Shown here: piece by piece, positions 1 through 6,758 of the stretch
Layout of the letters: every line of letters begins with the position of its first letter
Position numbering within the stretch: the stretch's first letter is position 1
NCBI GenBank assembly: GCA_905194705.1
Contig: CAJJTI010000063.1
Location: forward strand, 1-10,025
From: an uncultured Solobacterium sp.
GTDB taxonomy: Bacteria; Bacillota_I; Bacilli_A; Erysipelotrichales; Erysipelotrichaceae
Direction: 5' to 3'
DNA length: 10,025 nucleotides
The notes under the pieces: generated by a model
The model's database searches: none
Told to the model about the DNA's origin: nothing
What the model saw: the letters and a program-made list of their open reading frames with translations, nothing else
Made by a program: the position numbers and the translations under genes

Positions 1-1
1 A

Positions 2-52
2 AAAGGATTAGCTAAGAAAATGAAAGACATTATTAACAGTCTTTCTGAATAA
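2..52 (+). CDS. C-terminal end of an unidentified upstream gene (partial)
   Basis: An open frame enters from the left edge and ends at a TAA at 50-52. The visible tail reads KGLAKKMKDIINSLSE, a lysine-rich amphipathic end with no recognisable motif. The stop overlaps the Shine-Dalgarno sequence of the next gene, and the gap to its ATG is only 11 bases, so the two are probably co-transcribed and may be translationally coupled. The product cannot be named from 16 residues. That this frame is coding is inferred from the operon-like spacing. Confidence 0.5.
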   Translation, partial: KGLAKKMKDIINSLSE

Positions 53-63
53 AGGAGAATTTA

Positions 64-942
64 ATGCCAGCTGCTACGACTCATTTTGAATTTGCAAAAG
101 ATGCATATAACTTGTTAGATGAAAATATAAAAGAAAAGATAACAAATTTACCACTATTTTATTTAGGAAGTGAAGGACCAGACTTGTTCTTTTTCAGTCA
201 TTATGTTGCTTTGCCAAATTCTTTAAAAAAATATGGTGATTATATGCATAATCATAATGTCAAAGAAACTATAAAGTTTATGAAAGATTATTGCAACAAT
301 CAAACTATGCTTTACAGCTATTATGCAGGATTCATTTGTCATTATGCTTTAGATTCAAACACCCATCCACTAATCAATAAAAACGCTGCAATTAATCATG
401 ATAACTATAACTGCAGTGAAGGTATCCTGCATATTCATAGCGAAGCTGAAATAGATGCTTATATTCTTCAAAAGCACGATTCTTCTATTAATGACTATAA
501 TGTCTTTAAATACATCAAAGTAACTGGTTTAGAAGCTGAAGCTCTTGCCACAATGTACCAACAATTATTTTCTGAAGTATATGGATGGAAAGTTTCTAAA
601 AAAGAAATATTAGAATCTATTCGTGGAATTTCCAAACTTACTAAACTCTTAAGTCCTAATAGTACAACTAAATACAACTTTGTGACTAAAGTAGAATCAT
701 TATTTCATTTACCAAAATTTATCAGTGGTATGATGTTAAACAACAAGAAAGAACATTCTTCTGTTTTAAATGAAGATCATTCTATAACTTTTGAATTAAA
801 CGAAAACAAAACGGAAAATGCTTCTTTTGATGAACTATATAAAAAAGCTCTCGACGAAGTCGTAAAGCTTTTAAATAACGAAATAGATATAGAAAGAGAT
901 TTTACAGGTCACTCACTTGTTTCTTCGCTCTCTCTAAAATAA
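64..942 (+). CDS. Zinc-dependent phospholipase C-like protein
   Basis: A 292-residue protein of the zinc-dependent phospholipase C family (Zn_dep_PLPC type). Likely metal ligands appear in the family order: H7, D40 in GSEGPDLF, a histidine at 62 or 64, H93-x3-D97 and H101 in CHYALDSNTHP, and H125-x3-E129 in HSEAE. Secreted clostridial and Bacillus enzymes begin with a signal peptide and use the mature N-terminal Trp as a ligand. This protein has neither, so it looks intracellular, like the many uncharacterised short Firmicute members; its substrate is unknown. The start follows AAAGGAG at 51-57, 6 bases before the ATG. It overlaps the following convergent gene by 34 bases. The family is fairly certain; phospholipase activity is not. 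Confidence 0.8.
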   Translation: MPAATTHFEFAKDAYNLLDENIKEKITNLPLFYLGSEGPDLFFFSHYVALPNSLKKYGDYMHNHNVKETIKFMKDYCNNQTMLYSYYAGFICHYALDSNTHPLINKNAAINHDNYNCSEGILHIHSEAEIDAYILQKHDSSINDYNVFKYIKVTGLEAEALATMYQQLFSEVYGWKVSKKEILESIRGISKLTKLLSPNSTTKYNFVTKVESLFHLPKFISGMMLNNKKEHSSVLNEDHSITFELNENKTENASFDELYKKALDEVVKLLNNEIDIERDFTGHSLVSSLSLK

Positions 943-1415
943 GAATCAAGATACATCTTATAAGCGATTGTTATTGCAACATTATGTAACATTCGCTTTT
1001 CTTCTGCCTCTTCTTCGTTATAGTCCATTCCTGTTTTTGACTCTAAAGAAGATAATAAGCTAATTAGTTCTTCTCGAAAATAATTATATGCATCTTCTAC
1101 TTTATAGTGCTCTTTTTGTAAAGTTAAAAGATATTGAATATGATTCATTGATAATACTGTTTTGGCAAATACGATAAAAATAAATCCTGCTATTTGATCT
1201 CTGGAATATGCTTTTTTATTTGCTTTTGAGATTAGTTTCAATTTAACATAATTACTAATCATTGAAGGTGTTACTGTCATACCCGGAAAATCTTTTAAAT
1301 ATCCGTTAATGTATTTTGTTACTTGATCAAGATATAAACCAACATCAGGTATTTCTTCATATACAGGTAGTTTAAAGTTATTAAATGTTTTAATAATTTG
1401 CTCGTTTCTGTTCAT
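909..1415 (-). CDS. DUF1836 family, MerR-like helix-turn-helix protein
   Basis: A 168-residue protein from the ATG at 1415 (a GTG two codons upstream is possible). Residues 48-66, with VTPSMISNYVKLKLI, followed by KKAYSRDQIA form the helix-turn-helix and wing-like start typical of DUF1836, a family common in Firmicutes and thought to bind DNA in a MerR-like way. The rest is helical and ends in an acidic tail. No member function is known to me. There is no Shine-Dalgarno sequence, but a TTGACG/TAAAAT promoter places the predicted transcript start at the A of the ATG at 1415, which is why I prefer that start. The gene is divergent from trhA, and palindromes in the shared promoter region are candidate binding sites for it. 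It converges with the phospholipase-like gene and overlaps its last 34 bases. Confidence 0.8.
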   Translation of the reverse strand: MNRNEQIIKTFNNFKLPVYEEIPDVGLYLDQVTKYINGYLKDFPGMTVTPSMISNYVKLKLISKANKKAYSRDQIAGFIFIVFAKTVLSMNHIQYLLTLQKEHYKVEDAYNYFREELISLLSSLESKTGMDYNEEEAEEKRMLHNVAITIAYKMYLDSYFRESEETSE

Positions 1416-1421
1416 AATCAC

Positions 1422-1450
1422 ATTTTAATTGAGTTATTAAAATTCGTCAA
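1422..1450 (-). promoter_or_regulatory. Promoter of the DUF1836 gene, leaderless-type
   Basis: On the minus strand TTGACG (1450-1445), a 17-base spacer and TAAAAT (1427-1422) form a good sigma-A-type promoter. Seven bases past the -10 box is the A of the ATG at 1415, so the transcript would have essentially no leader, which agrees with the absence of a ribosome binding site. Confidence 0.6.
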
Positions 1451-1469
1451 ATAAATAAATTGTTATCTC

Positions 1470-1498
1470 TTGATAAGTTATTTAATAACCGTTATTAT
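1470..1498 (+). promoter_or_regulatory. Promoter of trhA
   Basis: TTGATA (1470-1475), a 17-base spacer and TATTAT (1493-1498) face the trhA gene; a shifted TATAAT lies at 1496-1501. The leader would be about 35 to 40 bases and contains a strong GGAGGTGG ribosome binding site at 1532-1539. The spacer is occupied by the palindromes listed separately. Confidence 0.5.
1477..1496. repeat. Interlocked GTTATT/AATAAC palindromes, candidate operator
   Basis: GTTATT-T-AATAAC (1477-1489) is a perfect 6-base-arm inverted repeat, and AATAAC-C-GTTATT (1484-1496) is a second one sharing the middle arm. Further copies or near copies are GTTATTAA at 1433-1440 and GAATAACC at 1519-1526. They fill the spacer and -10 of the trhA promoter, where a repressor would block it. 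The DUF1836 protein encoded next door is the obvious candidate binder, by inference only. Confidence 0.4.
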
Positions 1499-1542
1499 AA
1501 TATATGTAATCAGTTAATGAATAACCGATATGGAGGTGGATT

Positions 1543-2235
1543 ATGACAACATTAAATTTTAATTATTCTGAATATAATCCTAAGTTTACATTCAAGGCAA
1601 AAGATCCATTGAGTGCCTTATCACATTTCATTGGTTTTCTTTGTTCAATCGTTTTAAGTCCTGTTCTACTGATACATTTAAGCAATAAAGGCGCTTCACA
1701 TATTGAAATGATTAGTTTAGGTATATTTATGCTAAGTATGATTCTCTTATATGGAGCAAGTGCTTCCTACCATTCTTTCAATATTTCTGAAAAAGCAAAT
1801 AGAGTATTAAAGAAGCTGGATCATATGAGTATATTCATCTTAATTGCAGGAAGCTACACACCATTATGTGTTATGATTTTGCCTAAACCAATTGGTATTC
1901 ACTTGTTAATTATTGTTTGGACTATTGCTTTACTTGGCATGCTATTTAAATTTTTCTGGGTAACTTGTCCTAAATGGATATCTTCAGTAATGTATATCGC
2001 TATGGGCTGGGCTTGTATATTTAGAATTCCTCAACTATATGCTGGCCTAGGCATACATGGTTTTATGTGGTTATTAGCTGGTGGATTATTCTATACCATT
2101 GGCGGAGTAATTTATTCCATGAGATTAAATATCACCCCTAAAAACAATAAAGGCTTTGGTAATCATGAATTATTCCATCTATTTGTATTAGCAGGCAGTC
2201 TTTGCCACTATATTGTAATGTTTTGTTTCTTATAA
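1543..2235 (+). CDS. trhA: Hemolysin III / TrhA family membrane homeostasis protein
   Basis: A 230-residue integral membrane protein of the PAQR superfamily, hemolysin III (TrhA/YplQ/YqfA) branch. Seven hydrophobic segments can be picked out. The superfamily's polar motifs are present: S73-x3-H77 in ASASYHSF at the end of the second helix, D93 in LDHMSIF at the third, and H208, H212 and H222 in GNHELFHLF...SLCH at the seventh; these histidines and the aspartate are the expected metal ligands. Length is usual for the family (about 210-230). Bacterial members are linked to membrane fluidity; the haemolytic label is historical. The ATG follows GGAGGTGG closely, an unusually strong site. It is a single-gene unit between the divergent promoter and the hairpin at 2245-2287. 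Confidence 0.9.
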   Translation: MTTLNFNYSEYNPKFTFKAKDPLSALSHFIGFLCSIVLSPVLLIHLSNKGASHIEMISLGIFMLSMILLYGASASYHSFNISEKANRVLKKLDHMSIFILIAGSYTPLCVMILPKPIGIHLLIIVWTIALLGMLFKFFWVTCPKWISSVMYIAMGWACIFRIPQLYAGLGIHGFMWLLAGGLFYTIGGVIYSMRLNITPKNNKGFGNHELFHLFVLAGSLCHYIVMFCFL

Positions 2236-3348
2236 ACTCTTTTCAGCAAGTGATAAATTTCCAAAATATTTGTCACTTGCTTTCTTTAGATAAAAAAGTC
2301 CATTGTTAATTGATTCAGTAGTGTTGATTCCATTTGCTATTTCTACTATTTCAATATTATTTTGTTCAAGTATATCTTTTGATAATTCACATTTACCACA
2401 AAAAGATACTATTTTCGTATCTGGTGCATGCTTTTTTAAACCACTTAAGACTTTTCCCATTAAGCTTTGTTTATCTAGACAACCTTCTCCTGTCACAATT
2501 AAATCGCAATCTTTTACTAAATCATCAAAATGAACAAGTTCTAAGAAACCTTCTATTCCACTGTTTATTTCCGCATTTAAAAATGTCAAACAACCGTACC
2601 CTGCTCCACCTGCCGCTCCTGCGCCATTTGTTAAAGGATCAATATGGTAAATATCTTCAAGCAATTTAGAAATATGTTTTAAGCCTTCATCTAGTAATTG
2701 TACCTCTTTTTCACTTGCACCTTTTTGTGGGCCAAAAATATATGCTGCACCATTTTTACCATGTAATGGATTTTCAACATCACTCATAACAATAAATTTA
2801 GTTTCATGAATTCTTGAATCTAAAGAAGTGATATCGATTGACTTGACCTTGCTTAAAGAAGCACCCAGAGGAATAAATGCATTATGTGAATCATCATAGA
2901 AGCCAGCTCCTAATGCACATGCCATTCCACAAGCACAATCTGTTGTAGCACTACCCCCTAAACACAAATAAATTTTTTTACAATGATAATCTAGAGCTTT
3001 TTTGATTAATTCACCAAAACCATAGGTATTAGAATCAACAGGATGCTTTTGATCTTGTTTTGTTAAGCCACTGCTTTCCGCTATTTCTATTACAGCTGTT
3101 TCATTTTCTAAAAGTCCAAAATATGCATTGATCATCTTAAAATCAGGAGAATGTACTTTTGTATAAATTTTCTTTCCTTTTCTTATTTGCAAGAAACAAT
3201 CTACACTTCCTTCACCACCATCAGCAATTGGTACTTTAACTACATTTGTAGACATATATTTATCAATTGATGAAGACAAAATATCAGTCACCAGCGTAGA
3301 AGACATACTGCCCTTAAAACTGTCCGGAATCACGATTATTTTTTTCAT
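2230..3348 (-). CDS. glxK: Glycerate kinase (GlxK/GarK type)
   Basis: A 372-residue glycerate kinase of the GlxK/GarK family, phosphorylating D-glycerate with ATP to 2- or 3-phosphoglycerate in the cytoplasm. Family landmarks in order: MKKIIVIPDSFKGSMSS at the N terminus, PIADGGEGS (40-48), CLGGSATTDCACGMA (129-143), a SDVENPL/GPQKGAS stretch (189-222), GAGAAGGAGYGCL (242-254) and TGEGCLDKQSLMGK (286-299). The usual arginine after TGEG is cysteine here. The open frame reaches upstream to 3375, but homology starts at the ATG at 3348; AGAGG lies about 13 bases upstream, a rather long spacing. The last codons overlap the trhA stop by 6 bases and contain the trhA terminator hairpin. A TATAAT at 3379-3374 may be its -10 box. 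The phosphorylation position (2 or 3) cannot be told from sequence. Confidence 0.9.
   Translation of the reverse strand: MKKIIVIPDSFKGSMSSTLVTDILSSSIDKYMSTNVVKVPIADGGEGSVDCFLQIRKGKKIYTKVHSPDFKMINAYFGLLENETAVIEIAESSGLTKQDQKHPVDSNTYGFGELIKKALDYHCKKIYLCLGGSATTDCACGMACALGAGFYDDSHNAFIPLGASLSKVKSIDITSLDSRIHETKFIVMSDVENPLHGKNGAAYIFGPQKGASEKEVQLLDEGLKHISKLLEDIYHIDPLTNGAGAAGGAGYGCLTFLNAEINSGIEGFLELVHFDDLVKDCDLIVTGEGCLDKQSLMGKVLSGLKKHAPDTKIVSFCGKCELSKDILEQNNIEIVEIANGINTTESINNGLFYLKKASDKYFGNLSLAEKSL
2245..2287 (+). terminator. Rho-independent terminator of trhA, inside glxK
   Basis: AGCAAGTGATAAAT (2245-2258) pairs with ATTTGTCACTTGCT (2268-2281) over 14 positions including one wobble, with a 9-base loop, followed by TTTCTTT. 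The T-run is only on the plus-strand side, so it serves trhA. It lies wholly within the last codons of the convergent glycerate kinase gene. Confidence 0.8.
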
Positions 3349-3373
3349 AAGATAAACCATTCCTCTCATAATC

Positions 3374-3379
3374 ATTATA
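3374..3379 (-). promoter_or_regulatory. Possible -10 box of glxK
   Basis: A perfect TATAAT on the minus strand lies between the terminator at 3384-3407 and the glxK start. No convincing -35 box sits at 16-18 bases. A separate promoter is expected because the terminator isolates glxK from the gene upstream. Confidence 0.35.
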
Positions 3380-3383
3380 AATA

Positions 3384-3407
3384 GAAAAAAAGCACCTTTC
3401 AGTGCTT
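3384..3407 (-). terminator. Terminator after the pyrophosphatase-like gene
   Basis: In the minus-strand transcript AAGCACT-GAAA-GGTGCTT forms a 7-pair stem (one wobble) with a tetraloop, followed directly by a run of T. It begins 7 bases past the stop of the pyrophosphatase-like gene and separates it from glxK. Confidence 0.8.
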
Positions 3408-3413
3408 AATTTA

Positions 3414-3800
3414 TTAGTTATCTGAGAAACCCCAGGATGGCATGTCATTGCCTCTACGAATTAAAACTGTTTTTTGGAAATCAGTTTGATTCAAGAAATG
3501 CAATACATCGTTCACTTCTTCTTCTGTACAACCAAGAAGTAATTTAACATCTATTGTCTTTTGCAAAATATCTGCCGCTACAATTAAGCCAGTTATTTCA
3601 CTATGATTTTTTGTCCCCATATAAACAGAAATTGGATTACCATTTCCTGTTTCATCTAGATGTCCATATTCAGTTGGATAGATTAGATTTTTAAACTGTG
3701 GATGTACTTCGCCTTTGTGTCGAATAATGTTAACATTACTTGACAAGAAAATTGTATCTACTTTTTGCCAAAAATAGGCATTATTATCATATGAAATCAT
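3414..3800 (-). CDS. Degenerate inorganic pyrophosphatase-like protein
   Basis: A 128-residue protein. By eye it follows the family I soluble pyrophosphatase core: YPTEYGH (41-47) matches the YPxNYGY motif, NGNPIS (53-58 region) sits where DGDPxD belongs, DVKLLL (84-89) matches the DxKLVAVP strand, and VLHFLNQTDFQK (99-110) resembles the C-terminal IAHFFEHYKDL helix. Three catalytic aspartates of DGDPxD are replaced by N, N and S, so metal-dependent pyrophosphate hydrolysis is doubtful. It is also shorter than the usual 165-185 residues. It may be a regulatory or repurposed homologue. The start at 3800 follows GAGGGG 4 bases upstream; the longer frame from 3812 would begin inside that site. 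It has its own promoter and terminator. Confidence 0.6.
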   Translation of the reverse strand: MISYDNNAYFWQKVDTIFLSSNVNIIRHKGEVHPQFKNLIYPTEYGHLDETGNGNPISVYMGTKNHSEITGLIVAADILQKTIDVKLLLGCTEEEVNDVLHFLNQTDFQKTVLIRRGNDMPSWGFSDN

Positions 3801-3827
3801 TTTGCCCCTCACTTATATACAAAAAGA

Positions 3828-3856
3828 ATTATATTACAGTTTCAAATCAATGTAAA
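3828..3856 (-). promoter_or_regulatory. Promoter of the pyrophosphatase-like gene
   Basis: On the minus strand TTTACA (3856-3851), a 17-base spacer and a perfect TATAAT (3833-3828) precede the gene. The leader would be about 20 bases and carries the GAGGGG ribosome binding site. Confidence 0.65.
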
Positions 3857-3882
3857 CACTATCAAACACAATGGAAATTTTT

Positions 3883-4863
3883 TCATTCCATATAAATATC
3901 TTGTTTTGAAATTTCTTTAATTGTATGTTTTCCTGTCATTAACATTGCATCAGAAAGCTCATTTTTCAAAGCATTAACTTTATCTTCTAATCCTTTTGCT
4001 CCACCTTTAACAGAGGCTAAAGCTAAAGGTCTACCAATCAAGACACCATCTGCACCAAGAGCTAAACATTTATAAATGTCTCTGCCTGTACGAATACCGC
4101 CATCAATAAGAATCGTCATTCTGCCATTTACTGCTTCTACAATTTCTGGTAGCACTTCTACAGTAGCTCTAGTTTCATCAAGTACTCTTCCGCCATGATT
4201 TGATACAACAATACCACTGGCCCCACTTTCTAAAGCAGCTAATGCCCCGTGAACTGTCATGATACCTTTTACAATAAAAGGTTTTCCTACTTTTTCGCGA
4301 ACATATCGTAACGCTTCTATATTTTTTGTTTCAACAGGTGTTTTTCCTGCTCTCAATAATGGTAATCCAGCAGAGTCAACATCCATCGCTAACATATCAA
4401 AATGTAAAGATTTTAAGATTTCAACTCTTTCATCAATACCTTCCTGAACCCATGGCTTCATCGTTACTATACCATGTCCATTATGTTCATCTATTGCTTC
4501 TGCACTTTCTTTAAATAAACCATTAACGTCTATTCCATCACCTGTGAAAGCTCTAATTCCAGCTTTTTCTGCACCTTCTAAAACTATACTGGTATAATCA
4601 TGATCACTTAATTCAGCACCATAGTTATTATTAATTCCCGCAATTGGTGCAACAAAGATTGGTACGCTTAATTCCATTCCTAAAATATTACATGCTGTAC
4701 TAATTTCTTTTGCATCTGCACATACATCAAGATTTAATTTAATCTTCTTGAAAGCTTCTACATTTCTGATAAAACTTGAACCTGAACCTTTACCACCAAG
4801 TCCTGGTATTTCTCCACGACACGCATATCCATTACATTCTTTACATTCTCTACACTTTAGCAT
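3883..4863 (-). CDS. FMN-dependent alpha-hydroxy-acid oxidase/dehydrogenase-like protein
   Basis: A 326-residue TIM-barrel flavoprotein of the L-lactate oxidase / glycolate oxidase family, oxidising 2-hydroxy acids such as lactate. Seen directly: K199 in VKGIM, the catalytic SNHGGRVLDE (H223, R226), and the FMN phosphate-binding IDGGIRTGRD (253-262) and GVLIGRP (273-279). The N terminus carries C4-x2-C7-x2-C10-x4-C15 (CRECKECNGYACRG), then a glycine-rich GGKGSGSSF. This Cys-motif subgroup is common in anaerobic Firmicutes and is usually annotated lactate oxidase or isopentenyl-diphosphate isomerase-like without proof; members I remember have roughly 14 more N-terminal residues. The ATG has AAGGA 9 bases upstream, supporting this start. 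It lies directly after the pst terminator with its own weak promoter. In an anaerobe oxygen is unlikely to be the acceptor; substrate and acceptor are not visible. Confidence 0.8.
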   Translation of the reverse strand: MLKCRECKECNGYACRGEIPGLGGKGSGSSFIRNVEAFKKIKLNLDVCADAKEISTACNILGMELSVPIFVAPIAGINNNYGAELSDHDYTSIVLEGAEKAGIRAFTGDGIDVNGLFKESAEAIDEHNGHGIVTMKPWVQEGIDERVEILKSLHFDMLAMDVDSAGLPLLRAGKTPVETKNIEALRYVREKVGKPFIVKGIMTVHGALAALESGASGIVVSNHGGRVLDETRATVEVLPEIVEAVNGRMTILIDGGIRTGRDIYKCLALGADGVLIGRPLALASVKGGAKGLEDKVNALKNELSDAMLMTGKHTIKEISKQDIYME

Positions 4864-4886
4864 ATATTTTCTTCCTTCTTTTATTT

Positions 4887-4914
4887 ATTATATAAAAAAA
4901 CAGATTTGCACAAA
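4887..4914 (-). promoter_or_regulatory. Possible promoter of the hydroxy-acid oxidase gene
   Basis: A perfect TATAAT (4892-4887, minus) has a poor -35, TTTGTG (4914-4909), at 16 bases. The -35 falls inside the pst terminator hairpin. The terminator upstream makes a separate promoter likely. Confidence 0.4.
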
Positions 4915-4924
4915 CCTGTTTTTT
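4894..4924 (-). terminator. Terminator at the end of the pst operon
   Basis: A-rich arms around ACAGGTTT and AAATCTGT (minus strand) form a stem of 12 or more pairs with a GTGC loop, followed by a T-run. It starts a few bases beyond the pstA stop. Because both flanks are A/T runs it could work in both directions. It marks the end of the operon before any pstB gene. Confidence 0.85.
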
Positions 4925-4927
4925 GAT

Positions 4928-5797
4928 TTATTTTTTAACGGCTACTTTTCGAGCAAGCAAACTGAATACAAATGTCATGATAACAAGTATCATACTTGAG
5001 AAATTTGCAATTTGAGCAGCGTTAGGATTTAAACTGCCTTCTGTACGCATTACCCAGATATGTAAAGCTAAGGTTTCTCCTGGTCTAAATGGATTTAAAG
5101 GACAAGTAGGAGATAATATATTCCAATTTGTCCAGTTGATGTTTGTACTTTGCCCAGCAGTATACAATAAAGCTGCCGCTTCACCAAAGCCTCGACCTGC
5201 CGCCATGATAATTCCCGTCATAATTTGATGAAAAGCTGCGGGTAATAATACTTCACGAATTGTCTGAGACTTTGTTGCACCTAATGCAAAACTGCCTTCC
5301 AAATATCCTTGTGGTAAATTTTTCAAAGCATTGTGTGTTTCTGTTGTTACTAATGGAATACTTAATATTGATACAGCTAATGCCCCTGCAAATAAATTCC
5401 ATTTCATTCCTGTCATCAAAATAAATACAAGATATCCAAATAAACCTACAACAATAGAAGGTAATGATGATAATGTCTCAATACTGATTTCAAGAAAATT
5501 TTTTAATTTACCAGCTTTTGCATATTCTGCTAGATATATACCAGCCCCTGTTCCAATCGGAACACTGATAAGTAAAGATAAAAATACTAAATATATCGTA
5601 TTGAATAATTGATTGATAATACCACTTGAATTAGAGCTAAGTAATTCTGGATAAAATCCCTTAATTCCTTGAAAGATGATGTAACCCGTTAAGAATATTA
5701 AAAAACCAACTGTAAGAATACCAATCAACCAGAAAACACCTGTCATGAATTTATCAATTTGTTGATTTTTATTTTCTGTAAAATGACTATTTTTCAT
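4928..5797 (-). CDS. pstA: Phosphate ABC transporter permease PstA
   Basis: A 289-residue inner-membrane permease of the high-affinity phosphate importer, partner of PstC. Six hydrophobic segments are visible, with the permease coupling (EAA-type) loop at 164-186, GYLEGSFALGATKSQTIREV, followed by LLP. SLPSIVVGLFGY (111-122) and AAGRGFGEAAAL (199-210) are typical PstA segments. The open frame runs to 5809, but AGGTGG lies 8 bases before the ATG at 5797, so I choose that start. It overlaps the pstC stop by 11 bases, showing translational coupling. It is the last gene of the unit: the terminator follows at once and no pstB or phoU is present. Confidence 0.93.
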   Translation of the reverse strand: MKNSHFTENKNQQIDKFMTGVFWLIGILTVGFLIFLTGYIIFQGIKGFYPELLSSNSSGIINQLFNTIYLVFLSLLISVPIGTGAGIYLAEYAKAGKLKNFLEISIETLSSLPSIVVGLFGYLVFILMTGMKWNLFAGALAVSILSIPLVTTETHNALKNLPQGYLEGSFALGATKSQTIREVLLPAAFHQIMTGIIMAAGRGFGEAAALLYTAGQSTNINWTNWNILSPTCPLNPFRPGETLALHIWVMRTEGSLNPNAAQIANFSSMILVIMTFVFSLLARKVAVKK

Positions 5798-6686
5798 CTT
5801 TTTTACCACCTAACTTATGAATCAAGAAAATTAAGAACATTGATATCAGGAATAGTAATAAAGCCATTGACCATAAAGCTAAATTATGTTCACCACCATC
5901 AGCTGTATTACCCATATCAGCTGCAATAGCAGCTGTCAAATTAGATGTAGGATACAAAAGACTCTTAGGAAAAGCTCTTGTTTTACCAATCACCATCGCT
6001 ACTGCTAACGCTTCACCAAAGGCACGTGCTAAACCTAAAATTACACCAACAAATATCCCTTTTTTACAAGCCGGCAATACTACTTTAGAAATTGTCTGAA
6101 AGCGTGTTGATCCTAGCCCCAAAGAAGCTTCTCTATATTCATGAGGAACAGCTTGGATTGCATCTGTAGCTACTGTCGTAATTGTTGGAAAAATCATTAC
6201 TGCTAAGACAATTGCTGCAGCAAGTACTGAAAAACCACCCATTTTTGCATGAAAGGTTGTCTTAATAAATGGTACTAAAACTGTTAACCCAATCCATCCA
6301 TATACAACTGAAGGAATACCTACATATATTTCTACAGCAGGACGAATATATTTATTACTGATTTGAGGAACAATTTCGCTCATAAAAATGGCTAAACCAA
6401 TAGAAAATGGCAGAGCAATGAGTAATGCTAAAAAACATGTCATCAGGGAACCACATATATAAACTAAACTGCCAACTTCTCCTTTCGTTGCACTAGCAGC
6501 ACTGTCAGTTGGATTCCAGTTACTAGAGAATAAAAACTCAAATATTGAATGTTTTCCCTGAATAAACGTTCCACTTCCCTTGTAAAGAAGAAAGATACCA
6601 ATTGATGCCGTCAAAAGAATAATAAATATTCCGGTAATTTTAATCATCAAAGCGTATTGCTTATCTTTTTTTAGAGCTTTTTCCAT
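5787..6686 (-). CDS. pstC: Phosphate ABC transporter permease PstC
   Basis: A 299-residue permease forming the membrane channel of the phosphate importer with PstA. The N-terminal helix (about 12-35) is followed by an extracytoplasmic loop with SSNWNPT and then five more hydrophobic segments. YVGIPSVVYGWIGL (121-134), the coupling loop EYREASLGLGSTRFQTISKV (183-202) and LARAFGEALAVAMVIG (219-234) are PstC signatures. Length is usual. GAGGTG lies a few bases before the ATG. The gene follows pstS after a 72-base gap containing a strong hairpin and overlaps pstA. Confidence 0.95.
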   Translation of the reverse strand: MEKALKKDKQYALMIKITGIFIILLTASIGIFLLYKGSGTFIQGKHSIFEFLFSSNWNPTDSAASATKGEVGSLVYICGSLMTCFLALLIALPFSIGLAIFMSEIVPQISNKYIRPAVEIYVGIPSVVYGWIGLTVLVPFIKTTFHAKMGGFSVLAAAIVLAVMIFPTITTVATDAIQAVPHEYREASLGLGSTRFQTISKVVLPACKKGIFVGVILGLARAFGEALAVAMVIGKTRAFPKSLLYPTSNLTAAIAADMGNTADGGEHNLALWSMALLLFLISMFLIFLIHKLGGKKDEK

Positions 6687-6708
6687 ATAACACCTCTATA
6701 TAATGCAA

Positions 6709-6730
6709 GCAAGCTATTTTTATAGCTTGC
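6709..6730 (-). terminator. Hairpin between pstS and pstC
   Basis: GCAAGCTAT and ATAGCTTGC form a perfect 9-pair stem with an AAAA loop in the minus-strand transcript. The sequence after it (TTGCATTATATAG) is only loosely T-rich, so it probably acts as a partial terminator or a 3' stabiliser that gives more PstS than PstC/PstA. A perfect TCTAATTAGA palindrome lies beside it at 6731-6740. Confidence 0.6.
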
Positions 6731-6758
6731 TCTAATTAGAATTCTTTTTTTTGTAAAA

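Noticed and set aside
2303..2669. Two overlapping plus-strand open frames inside the glycerate kinase gene
   Set aside because: Both are shadows of glxK on the opposite strand, have low-complexity products and no start signals.
3851..3880. TGTAAACACTATCAAACACA as a possible cre or Rex operator by the pyrophosphatase-like promoter
   Set aside because: It lacks the central CG of cre and the second CACAA arm of a Rex site, so it does not match either operator beyond AT-rich similarity.
3875..3895. Small inverted repeat (ATGGAA/TTCCAT) at the stop of the hydroxy-acid oxidase gene as a terminator
   Set aside because: It has only six pairs with a 9-base A-rich loop and no T-run following on the minus strand.
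4259..4514. Plus-strand open frames inside the hydroxy-acid oxidase gene
   Set aside because: They are antisense to conserved flavoprotein coding sequence, and no promoter, ribosome binding site or family match was seen.
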